Origin: an uncultured Caulobacteraceae bacterium
GTDB taxonomy: Bacteria; Pseudomonadota; Alphaproteobacteria; Caulobacterales; Caulobacteraceae
Assembly (NCBI GenBank): GCA_903923135.1
Contig: CAIXWN010000264.1
Span: 1 to 56,533 of the forward strand
DNA length: 56,533 nt
Direction of reading: 5' to 3'
Positions 26,152-36,000 of the stretch are shown here, piece after piece (the first letter of the stretch is position 1; every line of letters begins with the position of its first letter). Below the pieces are notes generated by a model. That model made no database searches. It was not told the DNA's origin and worked only from the letters and a program-made list of their open reading frames with translations. The position numbers were made by a program, and so were the translations under genes.

Positions 26152-26757
26152 GTGAACACGCTCCGGGACAACATCGCCGCTCACCTCACCGCCTTTCCTC
26201 GTCTCGCCGTGGACCGGCCCGAGTTACGCCGTGCCGCCGTGGCGATCCTGATCTCGCCGGTGCGCAACAGGCCCACCTACGCCCTGACGCGACGGGGGCT
26301 GAAGATGCGGCGGGGGGCGGGGAACTATGCCCTCCCGGGCGGCGTCGCAGAACCGGGCGAGGACGCGGCGGCCGCGGCGCTGCGGGAAACCGCCGAAGAA
26401 CTGGGCGTGCATCTGTCACGGGAGGCGGTCCTGGGTCTGCTCGATGATTTCGTCACCCTCAGCGGATTCGTGGTCACCCCCGTGGTCTTGTGGTCGGCGA
26501 CGCCCCTGACCCTGACACCCCATCCCGTGGAGGTCCACCGCGCCTGGCGGGTGCCGATCGCTGAACTCGATCATCCGGAAGCGCCCCGGCGGGTGACGCC
26601 CTGGGGCGGCGGGGCGGCGGTGCTGCGCATGCCGGCCCGGGGTCGCTGGATCAACGCCCCCACGGCGGTGTGGCTGTATCAGTTTCGCGAAGTGGCGCTG
26701 CACGGGCGCTGGACGCGGGTCGGCGACGAGGGCCAGCCGTCATGGACCGCGCGTTGA
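26152..26757 (+). CDS. NUDIX hydrolase, CoA-pyrophosphatase-like
   Basis: The 201-residue protein contains a full NUDIX box beginning GGVAEPGED and ending RETAEELGV (G-x5-E-x7-REUxEExGU), preceded by LTRRGLKMRRGAGNYALPG. The region before the box and the overall length resemble the NudL/CoA-pyrophosphatase branch. GTG start 26152. Known: such enzymes hydrolyse CoA or other nucleoside-diphosphate derivatives. Substrate is inferred. Confidence 0.85.
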   Translation: MNTLRDNIAAHLTAFPRLAVDRPELRRAAVAILISPVRNRPTYALTRRGLKMRRGAGNYALPGGVAEPGEDAAAAALRETAEELGVHLSREAVLGLLDDFVTLSGFVVTPVVLWSATPLTLTPHPVEVHRAWRVPIAELDHPEAPRRVTPWGGGAAVLRMPARGRWINAPTAVWLYQFREVALHGRWTRVGDEGQPSWTAR

Positions 26758-26793
26758 GCCGCAACCGGGCGGGGCGGGGCGGGGCCACGCCCG

Positions 26794-27195
26794 TCATACA
26801 CAGGCCCGCACGACTCTTGCGGCGTAGACTCCGGCCGCGCCGGAGCGGATCATCAGAAACGGCCCGGTCCACGAGGCCGACACCCGCCAGCGGCCGTCGA
26901 TCTCGTCGCCGCTGGCGTCGATTTCGCCGGCGTAGGCCACAGCGTCATAGCCAATGAGCGTGGCGTCATAGGTTTTCAGGAAGGTCACCGACCGGCCGAT
27001 CCGCCGCCCGGCGAGGGTGGCGGTGATCGGCTGCCCGGCCGTGTCGCCCACGGTGGCGATCTCCTCGATGGCGCCGGCGATCCAGCCGTCCGTCTCGGTC
27101 AGCCGGGCGAGGAAGGGCGTTGGCGGCTGGTTTCCGGGGTAGCTGTAGAGACCCTGCCAGTCGCCGGTCAGGTTCCGGTCAGCCGGCGCGGTCAT
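26794..27195 (-). CDS. Conserved-looking hypothetical protein, beta-rich
   Basis: The 133-residue soluble protein has no signal peptide. Alternating hydrophobic strands with repeated Gly turns (GDWQGLYSYPG, GWIAGAIEE, GYDAVAYAGEIDASGDEIDG, ASWTGPFLM) suggest a small beta-barrel. It is convergent with the NUDIX gene (36-base gap, G+C-rich). No family recognised. Confidence 0.6.
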   Translation of the reverse strand: MTAPADRNLTGDWQGLYSYPGNQPPTPFLARLTETDGWIAGAIEEIATVGDTAGQPITATLAGRRIGRSVTFLKTYDATLIGYDAVAYAGEIDASGDEIDGRWRVSASWTGPFLMIRSGAAGVYAARVVRACV

Positions 27196-27379
27196 TGGGT
27201 CGCTCTCCCCGCCGGCGATGCGTCATGGCCTGGTCCCGCGCCGAAAGCCCCCCACGGCCGAGCCTAATCCTGACGTCGGCGGGCGGATAGGGCGAACCAT
27301 CACCGCCGGACGGCTTGTGGATGGCCCACGCCCTCACGATGTTGGGGGCCTGTGCGAACCCCGGAAAGCCTGGTGACGG

Positions 27380-28717
27380 ATGACGGTCGATCTGACGGCG
27401 GGGCGAGCCATCGTCACCTATGGGCGGAGCCTGATGGCGCTGACCATGGCCCAGTCCCTTGGCAGCCGGGGTGTCGAGGTGATCGGCGGGGACGACGTCG
27501 GCCTCACCGCGCTGTCCTTCTCGCGCTATGTCAGCGACACCTTCGTTCACGCCCCCGCGGCGACCGACCCGGACGGCTTCATCGACAGCCTGGAAGCCGC
27601 CATCCTTCGCTTCCGGCCGGACGACGGCCGGCCCTATGTGCTGATGCCCTGCTTCCAGGAGACACGGCTGATCGCCCGGCACGCCGAGCGGCTGTCCCGC
27701 CACATCACCGTCGCCGCCCCGACGTTCGAGGCGATCACCGCGGTCGATCCAAAGGACAATCTCATGGCCACGCTGCGCCGGCTGGACCTGCGCGCCCCGG
27801 CGACCTGCACCGCCGAGGAGTGGCGCACGGGCGCAGGCCCGCGCCCGGCGCGGTATCCGGTGATGGTCAAGCCCGCCTGGGGGGTCGGCGGCCGGGGCGT
27901 GAGGCGCATCGATGACGGCGCCGCACTGGAAGCGGCGATCGACGAGGCGCTGGCGTCCGGCGACACCCTGCTGATCCAGGACTTCATCGCCGGCGAGGAC
28001 TATTGCCTCACGGCCCTGTTCGACCGTGGCGTGATGAAGGCCACCGCCGCCTATCGCAACCTCTCGCAGTTCCCCCGCGCCGCGGGCGCCGGGGTGTTGC
28101 GGGAAACCGTCGCCGACACGCCGTTCCTGGCCCCGGCGCAGGCCCTGTTCGGCCCCCTGGGCTGGACCGGCGTCGCCGAGATCGACTTCCGCTGGGATGG
28201 CCGCGCCGCGCCCTGGCTGATCGAGGTCAATCCGCGCTTCTGGGCGGGGTTGTTCCACACCGTGGAATCGGGCGTCGACTTTCCCTGGATGCTCTTCGAA
28301 TTGACGGTCACCGGCCAGGTGTCCGAAACGCCGCGCGCCCGGCTGGGCCAGCGCACCAAGGTGGCGGGACTGTTCATGCTCAGCGCCATCCAGGAGATCG
28401 CCGAATCGGACGAGGGGTTCGCGGCGGCCCGCGTCGCCTGGGATTCCGCCTCGGCGGCCTTCCGCGGCGGGCGACTGCTCGACGCGGCCCGCGACCTCGG
28501 CCGCGCGGCCAGCGAGGGTCTGGATGTCTCGCGGGTGGCCGGCCGCCTGCGCGAGGTCCTGAGGTCGGCGGAGAACGCGCCCAACGAGCTCTTCCGATCG
28601 GAGGATCCCCTGGTCAGCCTGGGGGCCCTGTTCATCGTCGCCTCGTTGTTGCGATACGGCCGCCTGCCGCCAGAACTGCGCTATGATCCCCAGGGCCAGG
28701 ACATGATGGTGGAATGA
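27380..28717 (+). CDS. ATP-grasp ligase
   Basis: The 445-residue protein has a pre-ATP-grasp Rossmann-like start (SLMALTMAQSLGSRGVEVIG). The ATP-grasp fold follows with YPVMVKPAWGVGGRGV (nucleotide-binding Lys and glycine loop), IQDFIAGEDYCLTALFDRG, and the metal/ATP motif APWLIEVNPRFWAG (E-x-NPR). A C-terminal extension of about 100 residues is helical. The start site is not marked by a good ribosome-binding site. Known: the family joins a carboxylate to an amine or thiol via an acyl phosphate. Its last four bases overlap the next gene. Confidence 0.85.
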   Translation: MTVDLTAGRAIVTYGRSLMALTMAQSLGSRGVEVIGGDDVGLTALSFSRYVSDTFVHAPAATDPDGFIDSLEAAILRFRPDDGRPYVLMPCFQETRLIARHAERLSRHITVAAPTFEAITAVDPKDNLMATLRRLDLRAPATCTAEEWRTGAGPRPARYPVMVKPAWGVGGRGVRRIDDGAALEAAIDEALASGDTLLIQDFIAGEDYCLTALFDRGVMKATAAYRNLSQFPRAAGAGVLRETVADTPFLAPAQALFGPLGWTGVAEIDFRWDGRAAPWLIEVNPRFWAGLFHTVESGVDFPWMLFELTVTGQVSETPRARLGQRTKVAGLFMLSAIQEIAESDEGFAAARVAWDSASAAFRGGRLLDAARDLGRAASEGLDVSRVAGRLREVLRSAENAPNELFRSEDPLVSLGALFIVASLLRYGRLPPELRYDPQGQDMMVE

Positions 28718-29430
28718 AACGGGGCGATTCCGACCGGCCGCTCATCGGCCTGACCCGACCCGATGGCGGCGACGAGGCGGCTTTCCAGGCGGCGAGCCTC
28801 GCCCTGCGGCTGTCGGACGCGCGGGTCATCCCCCTGACGGCGCGCACGCCGTACGAGGATGTCGCCCTAGACGGCCTGATGCTGGGCGGCGGCGCCGACG
28901 TTCATCCGCCCCTTTTCGAGACCGCCCCGAAGGCGGCCTATCCCTACGATCTGGCCCGCGAGGTGATGGAGCTGGGCTGGCTGTCGCGGGCCTGGGCGCA
29001 GGACATGCCGGCCCTGGGCGTCTGCCGGGGCGCGCAGCTGATGAACGTCGGCGCGGGCGGCGCCCTGCACATGGACCTCGCCGCGGCCTTCCAGGAGAGC
29101 CGCTATCCCGATCACTGGCTGGAGCAGATCTGGTTTCGCAAGCCCGTCCGCATCGAGCCGGGTTCGCGGCTGGCCGCCATCCTCGGCCCCGAGCCCCTGC
29201 ACGTGAACTCCATCCACAACCAGGCGGTCGAGCGACTCGGCGAGGGCCTGACGATCAGCGCCCGCGAGACCAACGGCGCCGTGCAGGCCATCGAGGCGCC
29301 GGGCCGCCGGTTCTGGCTCGGTGTGCAGTTTCACCCTGAATTCATGTTTTATCGGCGACGCTTCCGTCGGCTCTTCGAGGCCTTCGTCGCCGCCGCCCGC
29401 GACTTCAGACGTCGGCGCGGACCTGCCTAG
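28714..29430 (+). CDS. Class I glutamine amidotransferase / gamma-glutamyl hydrolase (PuuD-like)
   Basis: The 238-residue protein has the nucleophile elbow ALGVCRGAQLMN (Cys near residue 104) and the His-x-Glu pair in VQFHPEFM, as in peptidase C26 gamma-glutamyl-GABA hydrolases. GLMLGGGADVHP is also typical. The ATGA overlap with the ATP-grasp gene indicates coupled translation. Inferred: it removes or supplies a gamma-glutamyl group or ammonia in the same pathway as the ligase. Confidence 0.85.
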   Translation: MKRGDSDRPLIGLTRPDGGDEAAFQAASLALRLSDARVIPLTARTPYEDVALDGLMLGGGADVHPPLFETAPKAAYPYDLAREVMELGWLSRAWAQDMPALGVCRGAQLMNVGAGGALHMDLAAAFQESRYPDHWLEQIWFRKPVRIEPGSRLAAILGPEPLHVNSIHNQAVERLGEGLTISARETNGAVQAIEAPGRRFWLGVQFHPEFMFYRRRFRRLFEAFVAAARDFRRRRGPA

Positions 29431-29492
29431 GGACGCGCTGTTCCTGACGGATCAGGATCGATGAATCACCTTTGGAATCCGGGACCGCACGC

Positions 29493-31271
29493 CTAGCCCA
29501 CGAACCGGGCGATATCGACATCGTCCAGTTGCTCGGGCCGCAGGAAGCGCTCGCCATAGCGGCGAAAAAGTCCCGAGGTGAGGAACAGGTCGAACAGGTC
29601 GGGGTCGATGTGCCCGTCCTTCTTGAAGAACGACAGGATCTTCACCGATTCCGACAGGGTCTTGGCCGTCTTGTAGGGACGATCGGCGGCGGTGAGCGCC
29701 TCGAAGATGTCGGCGATGGCCATGATGCGGGCCGGCACCGAAAGGTCGTCGGCGCCCAGCCGGCGCGGGTAGCCGCTGCCGGTCAGGGTCTCGTGGTGGG
29801 TCCCGGCGTATTCGGGCACCCGTTTCAGCGATTTCGGCAGGGGCAGGGTCTCGAGCATCATGATCGTCTGGACGATGTGCTCGTTGATTTTGAAACGCTC
29901 CTCGGCGGTGATGGTGCCTCGGCGGATCGACAGGTTGTAGATCTCGCCGAAGTTGTAGAGGTGCTCGGGCGCATCCAGCTTAAATCCGTATTTTGGATCG
30001 GGCGCCGCCGCGGGAGGCCGCGGGACGACGTGTGAGGCCTTGTCGGCCAGCAGGGGTTCCAGGGCGGGCAGGGGGGCCGGCGGGGTGGTCGCCAGGCGGG
30101 CGAGTTCGTCCTGCGACAGGCCCAGCCGGTCATCGAAATGCCGCAGCCAGGTCTGGCCAGCTATCCGCCGCACCCGTTCGACCGCCTCCGACGCCATGAA
30201 CTCGCCCCCCACATTGCAGCGGGCCAGGAAGGCGAAGTCGTCGGTCAGTTCGGCCTGACGGGCGGCGAAGGCGGCATCCGCCTCGGCCGCGGGCGCTCCG
30301 GCGAGGAGGACGGTCAGCCGTTCGATCTGGGCGTCGCGCAACAGCACCTCGAAGCGCGTGCGGACCTCGTGCAGCCGGTTGTGGATCGTCTCCAGCTTGG
30401 TGGCCTTGTCGACCACGAACTCAGGCGTGGTGACCTTGCCGCAGTCGTGCAGCCAGGCGCCGATGCGGAACTCGCGCCACTCGTCCGGAGTCTTCAGGCC
30501 GCGGCCGGCGAGCGGGCCGCTGGTCACCCGACCGACCTCCTCGGCCAGCATCATCGCCAGTTCGGGCACCCGCTCGCAATGGCCGCCGGTGGAGGCGCTC
30601 TTGGCGTTAACGGCGCCGGCGATGAGCTTGAGCAGGGCGTCGAACAGCGCCTCCTGGGACGCCAGCAGGATCTGGTTCTCCAGGGCCACGGCTGACTGCG
30701 AGGCCACCGCCTCGATGAACCCCAGCAGTCCGGGCGGGAATGCGATGACCCGGCCGGTTTCGGGGTCGAGGGCGTTGAGCAGCTGCAGCACCCCGATCAC
30801 CTCGCCCTCCCGGGGCGACAGCGGCACGGTGAGCATGGAGATGGTGCGGAAGCCGGATTCCTCGCTGAACCGCTTGGTGCCGGTGAGATCGAAACGGGTC
30901 TCGCTGTAGACGTCGTCGATCAGCACGGCCTGGTTCCGCAGCGCCGCATAGGTGACCACATAGCGTTCGTTCGGTCGCCCGTCGGGGTCGAACAGGGGAA
31001 TTTCCGCAGCCGGCAGGGCGCCGTCGTTGGTGCGCATGGCGAAGGCCAGTGTGTCCCGCTCGGTGCGCAGGAACAGCGTGGCCGCCGCGCACTGCGAGAT
31101 GTCCTGCGCGCCGGCGAGGATCCTGCGGAACAGCACCTCGCGGTCCTTCTCACGGCTGAGCAGCAGGCCGTTCTCGACCAGCCGGGCCAGCTTACGTTCC
31201 GCCAGTCGCAGGGCCTCACCGGAGTCCGCGGTCAGGGATCGGGCCGCGGCTGAAGTCTCTTGGACGGTCAT
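29493..31271 (-). CDS. GAF-HD-GYP protein, predicted c-di-GMP phosphodiesterase
   Basis: Start chosen at ATG 31271, with AGGAGG eight bases upstream (592 residues). A GAF domain (about 40-200, with RTISMLTVPLSPREGEVIGVLQLLN) is followed by an HD-GYP domain: the HD pair in AWLHDCGKV (near 271) and HHETLTGSGYPRRL (near 490), then ARIMAIADIFEALTAADRPYK. The HD and GYP segments are separated by roughly 150 residues more than usual, and the insert is Ala/Arg-rich with a low-complexity PPAPLPALEPLL part. Known: HD-GYP enzymes hydrolyse c-di-GMP to pGpG or GMP. Cytoplasmic. Lies back to back with the MshEN-AAA gene. Confidence 0.88.
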   Translation of the reverse strand: MTVQETSAAARSLTADSGEALRLAERKLARLVENGLLLSREKDREVLFRRILAGAQDISQCAAATLFLRTERDTLAFAMRTNDGALPAAEIPLFDPDGRPNERYVVTYAALRNQAVLIDDVYSETRFDLTGTKRFSEESGFRTISMLTVPLSPREGEVIGVLQLLNALDPETGRVIAFPPGLLGFIEAVASQSAVALENQILLASQEALFDALLKLIAGAVNAKSASTGGHCERVPELAMMLAEEVGRVTSGPLAGRGLKTPDEWREFRIGAWLHDCGKVTTPEFVVDKATKLETIHNRLHEVRTRFEVLLRDAQIERLTVLLAGAPAAEADAAFAARQAELTDDFAFLARCNVGGEFMASEAVERVRRIAGQTWLRHFDDRLGLSQDELARLATTPPAPLPALEPLLADKASHVVPRPPAAAPDPKYGFKLDAPEHLYNFGEIYNLSIRRGTITAEERFKINEHIVQTIMMLETLPLPKSLKRVPEYAGTHHETLTGSGYPRRLGADDLSVPARIMAIADIFEALTAADRPYKTAKTLSESVKILSFFKKDGHIDPDLFDLFLTSGLFRRYGERFLRPEQLDDVDIARFVG

Positions 31272-31543
31272 CACCCTGTCCTCCTGGAACATCCCGACGC
31301 CGCCCCGAGACCCGCAACGTCCCACCCCCCGGCGCCTGAAGCGGGTTCATGGAGCGAATAGCGGATCACTGGCGTCAGGATAGCCTGTTCACCCTTGGCA
31401 TATTGCCTATACCTTTGACATGACTCAACGAGCTTCAGCTTGGCGCGTGAACGCGTCGCCGGGCCTGAGGCGCAGAGGGCGATCCCACGGCGGGACGGCG
31501 GCCAGCCGGCCGGCGTTCCGGGGATGGAAGAAAGGGCGAGCGG
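31272..31543. promoter_or_regulatory. Divergent promoter region between HD-GYP and MshEN-AAA genes
   Basis: A 272-base gap separates two outward-facing genes. Its middle (about 31391-31425) is less G+C-rich than the surroundings and holds an inverted repeat GGCA-TAT-TGCC at about 31397-31407 beside TATACC. This is a candidate operator or promoter, read by eye. Confidence 0.35.
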
Positions 31544-33013
31544 ATGCGGATTGGCGAACTTCTGGTGGCGGCGAAACTGGTGACCGCCGCCGACATCGAC
31601 GCGGCGCTGAACCTGCAGATCACCCAGGGCGGCCGCCTGGGGGAGAATCTCGTCTCGCTCGGCGTGATCAAGGCCGGAGTGATCGAGGCCTTCCTGGAGG
31701 CGATTCCGCCGGTGCCTCTGTCGATCGCCCAGACCGGGATCGGTGAAACCGAACTGCTCAATCTGCTGCTCAAGGCCATACTGGCCGGCTCTCTCGAAAC
31801 CATCACCGCCTTCACCGATGCGATCAAGCTCACCGCCAAGGTGACCGCCGATCTGGTGGATATCGCCGTCGACGCTCAGTTTCTGAGCGCACTGGGCCAG
31901 GGCAGCCAGGGCGCGCCCTCCGGCGTGCGCTACGCCCTCACAGACAAGGGGCGCGAGCGGGCCTCCGAAGCCATGGCGGCGTCCAGCTATGCCGGGCCGG
32001 CGCCGGTCACCCTGGCCAGCTACACCGAGCGCCTCAGCCGGCAGAAGGTGACCAACGAGGTGGTCAGCTGGTCGAAGATCCAGGCCGCCTTCTCCGACCT
32101 TCAGGTCGCCGACGCGTTCGTCGACCAGATCGGCCCGGCGGTGCGTTCCGGCCGCGCGGTGCTGCTCTACGGTCCGCCCGGCAATGGCAAGACCTCCATC
32201 GCCCAGCGCCTCAACAAGGTCTTCCGCGACGTGGTCTACATCCCCCACGCGGTGATGATCGAGGGTCAGGTGATGAAGGTCTTCGATCCGGACGTCCACG
32301 TGCCGATCACCCCGGACGATCAGGACGGATACAAGGCGGCGGTCTCGCTTCGCCGCGAGGATCTCGATGCCCGCTGGGTGCCGTGCCGACGGCCCTTCAT
32401 CGTCACCGGCGGGGAACTGACGCTGGAGATGCTGGATCTGCGCCACGAGACGACGGCCAATTTCTACGTGGCCCCCCTGCATGTGAAGGCGTCCGGCGGC
32501 TGCCTGCTCATCGACGACTTCGGCCGCCAGCTGGTCTCGCCCACGGCCCTGCTCAACCGCTGGATCGTGCCGCTGGAAAGCCGGATGGATTACCTCAAGC
32601 TGCATACCGGCAAGAGCTTCGGCCTGCCGTTCGAGGCCATGGTCATCTTCTCGACCAATCTGGAACCCGCCGACCTCATGGACCCGGCCTTCCTGCGTCG
32701 GATCCCCTACAAGCTCGAGATCGGCGCCCCGCCTCTGGACACCTACCGGCGCATCTTCGACAACGTGGCCGCGGCCAACGGCATGACCCTCTCCGACGAG
32801 GCGTTCGAATACATCGTCCGGGAGCTCACCGAGACCCAGGACGGTCCCCTGGCCGCCTACCAGCCGAAGTTCCTGATCGACCAGGTCGTCGCCGCCTGCG
32901 GTTTCATGGAGATGACCGCGCAGTTCGAGCGGCGGTTTGTCGACTACGCCCTGAGCAACCTGACGGTGAAGCGGTCGCCGACGTCACACGCGACCCTGGC
33001 GAAGGTCGTCTGA
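31544..33013 (+). CDS. MshEN-domain AAA+ ATPase, predicted c-di-GMP-responsive
   Basis: The 489-residue protein has two tandem N-terminal segments resembling the c-di-GMP-binding MshEN motif (RLGxxL...G...L...L..Q). The first runs from RIGELLV to ALNLQ (residues about 2-24) and the second begins RLGENLVSLGVI (about 31-42). A linker leads to a AAA+ domain: Walker A YGPPGNGKTS (about 208-217), Walker B CLLIDDFGR (about 320-328), sensor 1 IFSTNLEP, and an arginine-finger-like PAFLRRIPYK. Known: MshEN usually sits on type II secretion or type IV pilus ATPases, which this AAA domain is not. Inferred: a MoxR-like remodelling ATPase gated by c-di-GMP. Confidence 0.78.
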   Translation: MRIGELLVAAKLVTAADIDAALNLQITQGGRLGENLVSLGVIKAGVIEAFLEAIPPVPLSIAQTGIGETELLNLLLKAILAGSLETITAFTDAIKLTAKVTADLVDIAVDAQFLSALGQGSQGAPSGVRYALTDKGRERASEAMAASSYAGPAPVTLASYTERLSRQKVTNEVVSWSKIQAAFSDLQVADAFVDQIGPAVRSGRAVLLYGPPGNGKTSIAQRLNKVFRDVVYIPHAVMIEGQVMKVFDPDVHVPITPDDQDGYKAAVSLRREDLDARWVPCRRPFIVTGGELTLEMLDLRHETTANFYVAPLHVKASGGCLLIDDFGRQLVSPTALLNRWIVPLESRMDYLKLHTGKSFGLPFEAMVIFSTNLEPADLMDPAFLRRIPYKLEIGAPPLDTYRRIFDNVAAANGMTLSDEAFEYIVRELTETQDGPLAAYQPKFLIDQVVAACGFMEMTAQFERRFVDYALSNLTVKRSPTSHATLAKVV

Positions 33014-33035
33014 ATCGCGGCGACTTGAAAGCCTT

Positions 33036-36000
33036 TCAGACCGGGGCGCCCGGCAACCGCAACGGCGCTCGCGGCAGGATCGCGCCGTCACTCAGTACGG
33101 CGGTGGCCTCGCTCGCTGACAGGGGGAAGGCGAAGTAATAACCCTGCATCTCCTCGCAGCCCCAGGAGCGCAGAAGACTGCCCTGTTCCCGGGTCTCGAC
33201 CCCCTCGGCGACCACCCGCAGATTGAGGGCACGGGCCAGACCGATCGTGGCCTTGACGATCGCTTCGTTGCCGGGGGTGGCTCCCAGGTCCTTGACGAAG
33301 TTCTGATCGATCTTGATCCGATCCACCGGGAATCGGCGCAGGTAGTCCAGCGACGAGTAGCCCGTGCCGAAATCATCGATGGCGATGGCGAAGCCGCCCT
33401 GCCGCAGGCGAAGCAAGGTGCGGCTGTGTTCCAGGGAAGCCTCCATCAATACGGTCTCGGTCAGTTCGAGTTCGAGTCGGTCGGGCGTCCGCGCGTTGGC
33501 CCGAAGGGCCTGGGCGAGGTCACTCTCCAGTTCGCCCTGGGTCCTGAACTGCTGCCCTGACAGATTGATCGCCACCTGGGGAGGCTCCAGTCCCGCGTCG
33601 AGCCAGTCACGGATCTGCCGGCACGCCTCGTTCATGACCCAGCGGCCGAGCCCCACAGCCAGGCCGATCTGTTCAGCGATCGGGATGAATTCGGCCGGGC
33701 AGACGACGCCCCGCCCCTTGTGCCGCCACCGCACCAGGGATTCCAGGCCGATGATGCGGCCGGTCCCGGCGTCCACCTGGGGCTGATAGAGCAGGAAAAG
33801 GTCGCCCGACTCGATGGCGGACCGCAATTCGGCGCCCAGGGTCACCCGGCGGCGCACCTCGCGGTCCATGGCCTCGGTGAAGAAGCGGAAGGTGCCGCGA
33901 CCTTCCGACTTGGCGCGGTAAAGGGCGATGTCGGCGTAGGAGAGCACGGTCTCCGCATCCGGCGCGTCAGGACCGAAGACGGCGATGCCGACGCTGGTGC
34001 CGCTGCGCACGTCGTTGCCGTTGATCGAGAAGGGGCGGTTGACCGCCGTCAGCAGGCGTTCCGCCAGAATGGCCACCCCGGCCGGTTCGTGCACGTCCGT
34101 CGTGATCACCGCGAACTCGTCGCCGCCGAAACGGGCGACGGTGTCGGTGTCGCGCAGCGTCTCGCGCAGGCGCTCGCCCACGCCCTGCAGCAACTGATCG
34201 CCCACAGGGTGGCCGAGGGTGTCGTTGATATCCTTGAAATGATCCAGATCCAGGAACAACACCGCGAAGTTGCGACCCCAGCGGCGGGCGTCGGCGATCG
34301 CGCGCTCCAGCGCCTCCACGAAGCTCCACCGGTTGGGCAGTCCGGTCAGGCTGTCGAACCGCGCCGCCCGCACCAGATCCTGCTCGATGCGCTTCTGGTC
34401 GGTGACGTCGCGGGCAATGGCCGAGGCGCCGATGACCTTACCGGTCAGGTCCCGCGTGGGCGACACCACCAGGTCGACGATGATCCGCGAGCCGTCCTTC
34501 TTTACCCGTTCGGTCTCAAGCGACCGGACGTCCTCGCCGCGGGCGATGCGGGCGAGGATCCAGTCCACCTCGGCATGTCGCTCCTGGGGGATAACAAAGC
34601 GGATGTTTCGGCCGATAGCCTCGCCGGCGGCATAGCCGTAGACGTTCGCCGCGCCCTGGTTCCAGCTGGTGATCGTCCCGTCGAGCGCCTTGCCGACGAT
34701 CGCGTCGCGCGAGGATTCCACGATCGCCGCCAGCCGGTCGCGCGCCTGCCGGTCGCCAAGGGTGACCACGCCGAAGGCGATGTCGCTCGCGAGCTCCTCC
34801 AGCAGCCGGATCTCCTCGGAGCCGAAGGCGTCGGACTCGGCGGCGTAGATCGTCAGGACGCCGAACACCGCCAAGGCGTCGCGCAGGGGCAGCGAGATGC
34901 TCGACAGATAGCCGCGACTCAAGGCCGCCTCACGCCATGGCCCCATCTGCGGGTTCTGGTCCGAGGCGTGATTCACGCAGGTCGCGCCCTCGCGGATGGC
35001 CGAGCCGCCCGGCCCGCGGCCGCGCTCGTTGTCGGCCCAACTGAGCTTGAGGCCGCTGACATAGCCCTCGTCATGGCCGGCCACCGCAACCGGCCGCACA
35101 CTCCTGTCGGCGTCGTTCTCCGCCAGGCCTATCCACGCCATGCGATAGCCGCCCTGTTCGACGATCAGGTCGCACATGCGCTGATAGAGACCCTCGATGC
35201 TGGAGGCGCGGACCAGCGTCACATTGGCCCGGCTGAGGGTGTTCAGCGCCCGGACGGTGCGCTGAAGGGCCTGCTCGGCGCGCTTTCGCTCGCTGATGTC
35301 CCGGACGATGGCGGAAATGGCGATGGTCTCGCCGGTCTCGGCCCGGATCGGCGAGGCGACGATGGAGACGTTGATCACCGAACCATCCCTTGTCACCCGC
35401 TCGGTGTCCAGCCAGCTCAGGCCGCGGCCTCTCGCCAGACGCTGGCCCAGCATCTCCAGCTCGACCTGACGCTCGTCGGGAACGATGGCGCGGATGTTCT
35501 GCCCGATCATTTCCTCTGCGGGATAGCCGAAAAGGCGCTCCGCTCCGGGGTTCCAGGTGATGACCTTGCCTTCGAGATCCATGCTCAGAATGGCGTCCTG
35601 CGACGCCTCGACAATGGAGGCCAGGCGGGCCTTTTCCTCGCTGCCTTTCACCCGTTCGGTGATGTCGCGGAAGAACCAGACCCTTCCGCTGACCTTCCCG
35701 GGCGCAAGGACCAGAGGCGAGGAATGACGCTCGAAGGTTCGCCCATCCTTCAGGGCCATGACCTCGTGCCCAGACTCCAGGGGGTGCTCCTCAAGATAGT
35801 TCGTCTGCTGAAGGAATCCCTCCGCGTCGACAAGCTGGTCGTGAACCCAGGCGAGGGCCGCGTCCTGGTCCATCGTCCGGATCATCACCTCCGGAATGGA
35901 CCACATATCGAGAACGCGCTGGTTGAAGGAAACCCATCGATGAGTCTCGTCCTCCACCAGGATGCCGTCCGGAGACAGCTCCATCTCCGCGCGGAGCACG

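Noticed and set aside
26758-26793. GGGGC tandem run between NUDIX and hypothetical genes
   Set aside because: Short low-complexity G+C tract in a G+C-rich genome; no structure that stands out.
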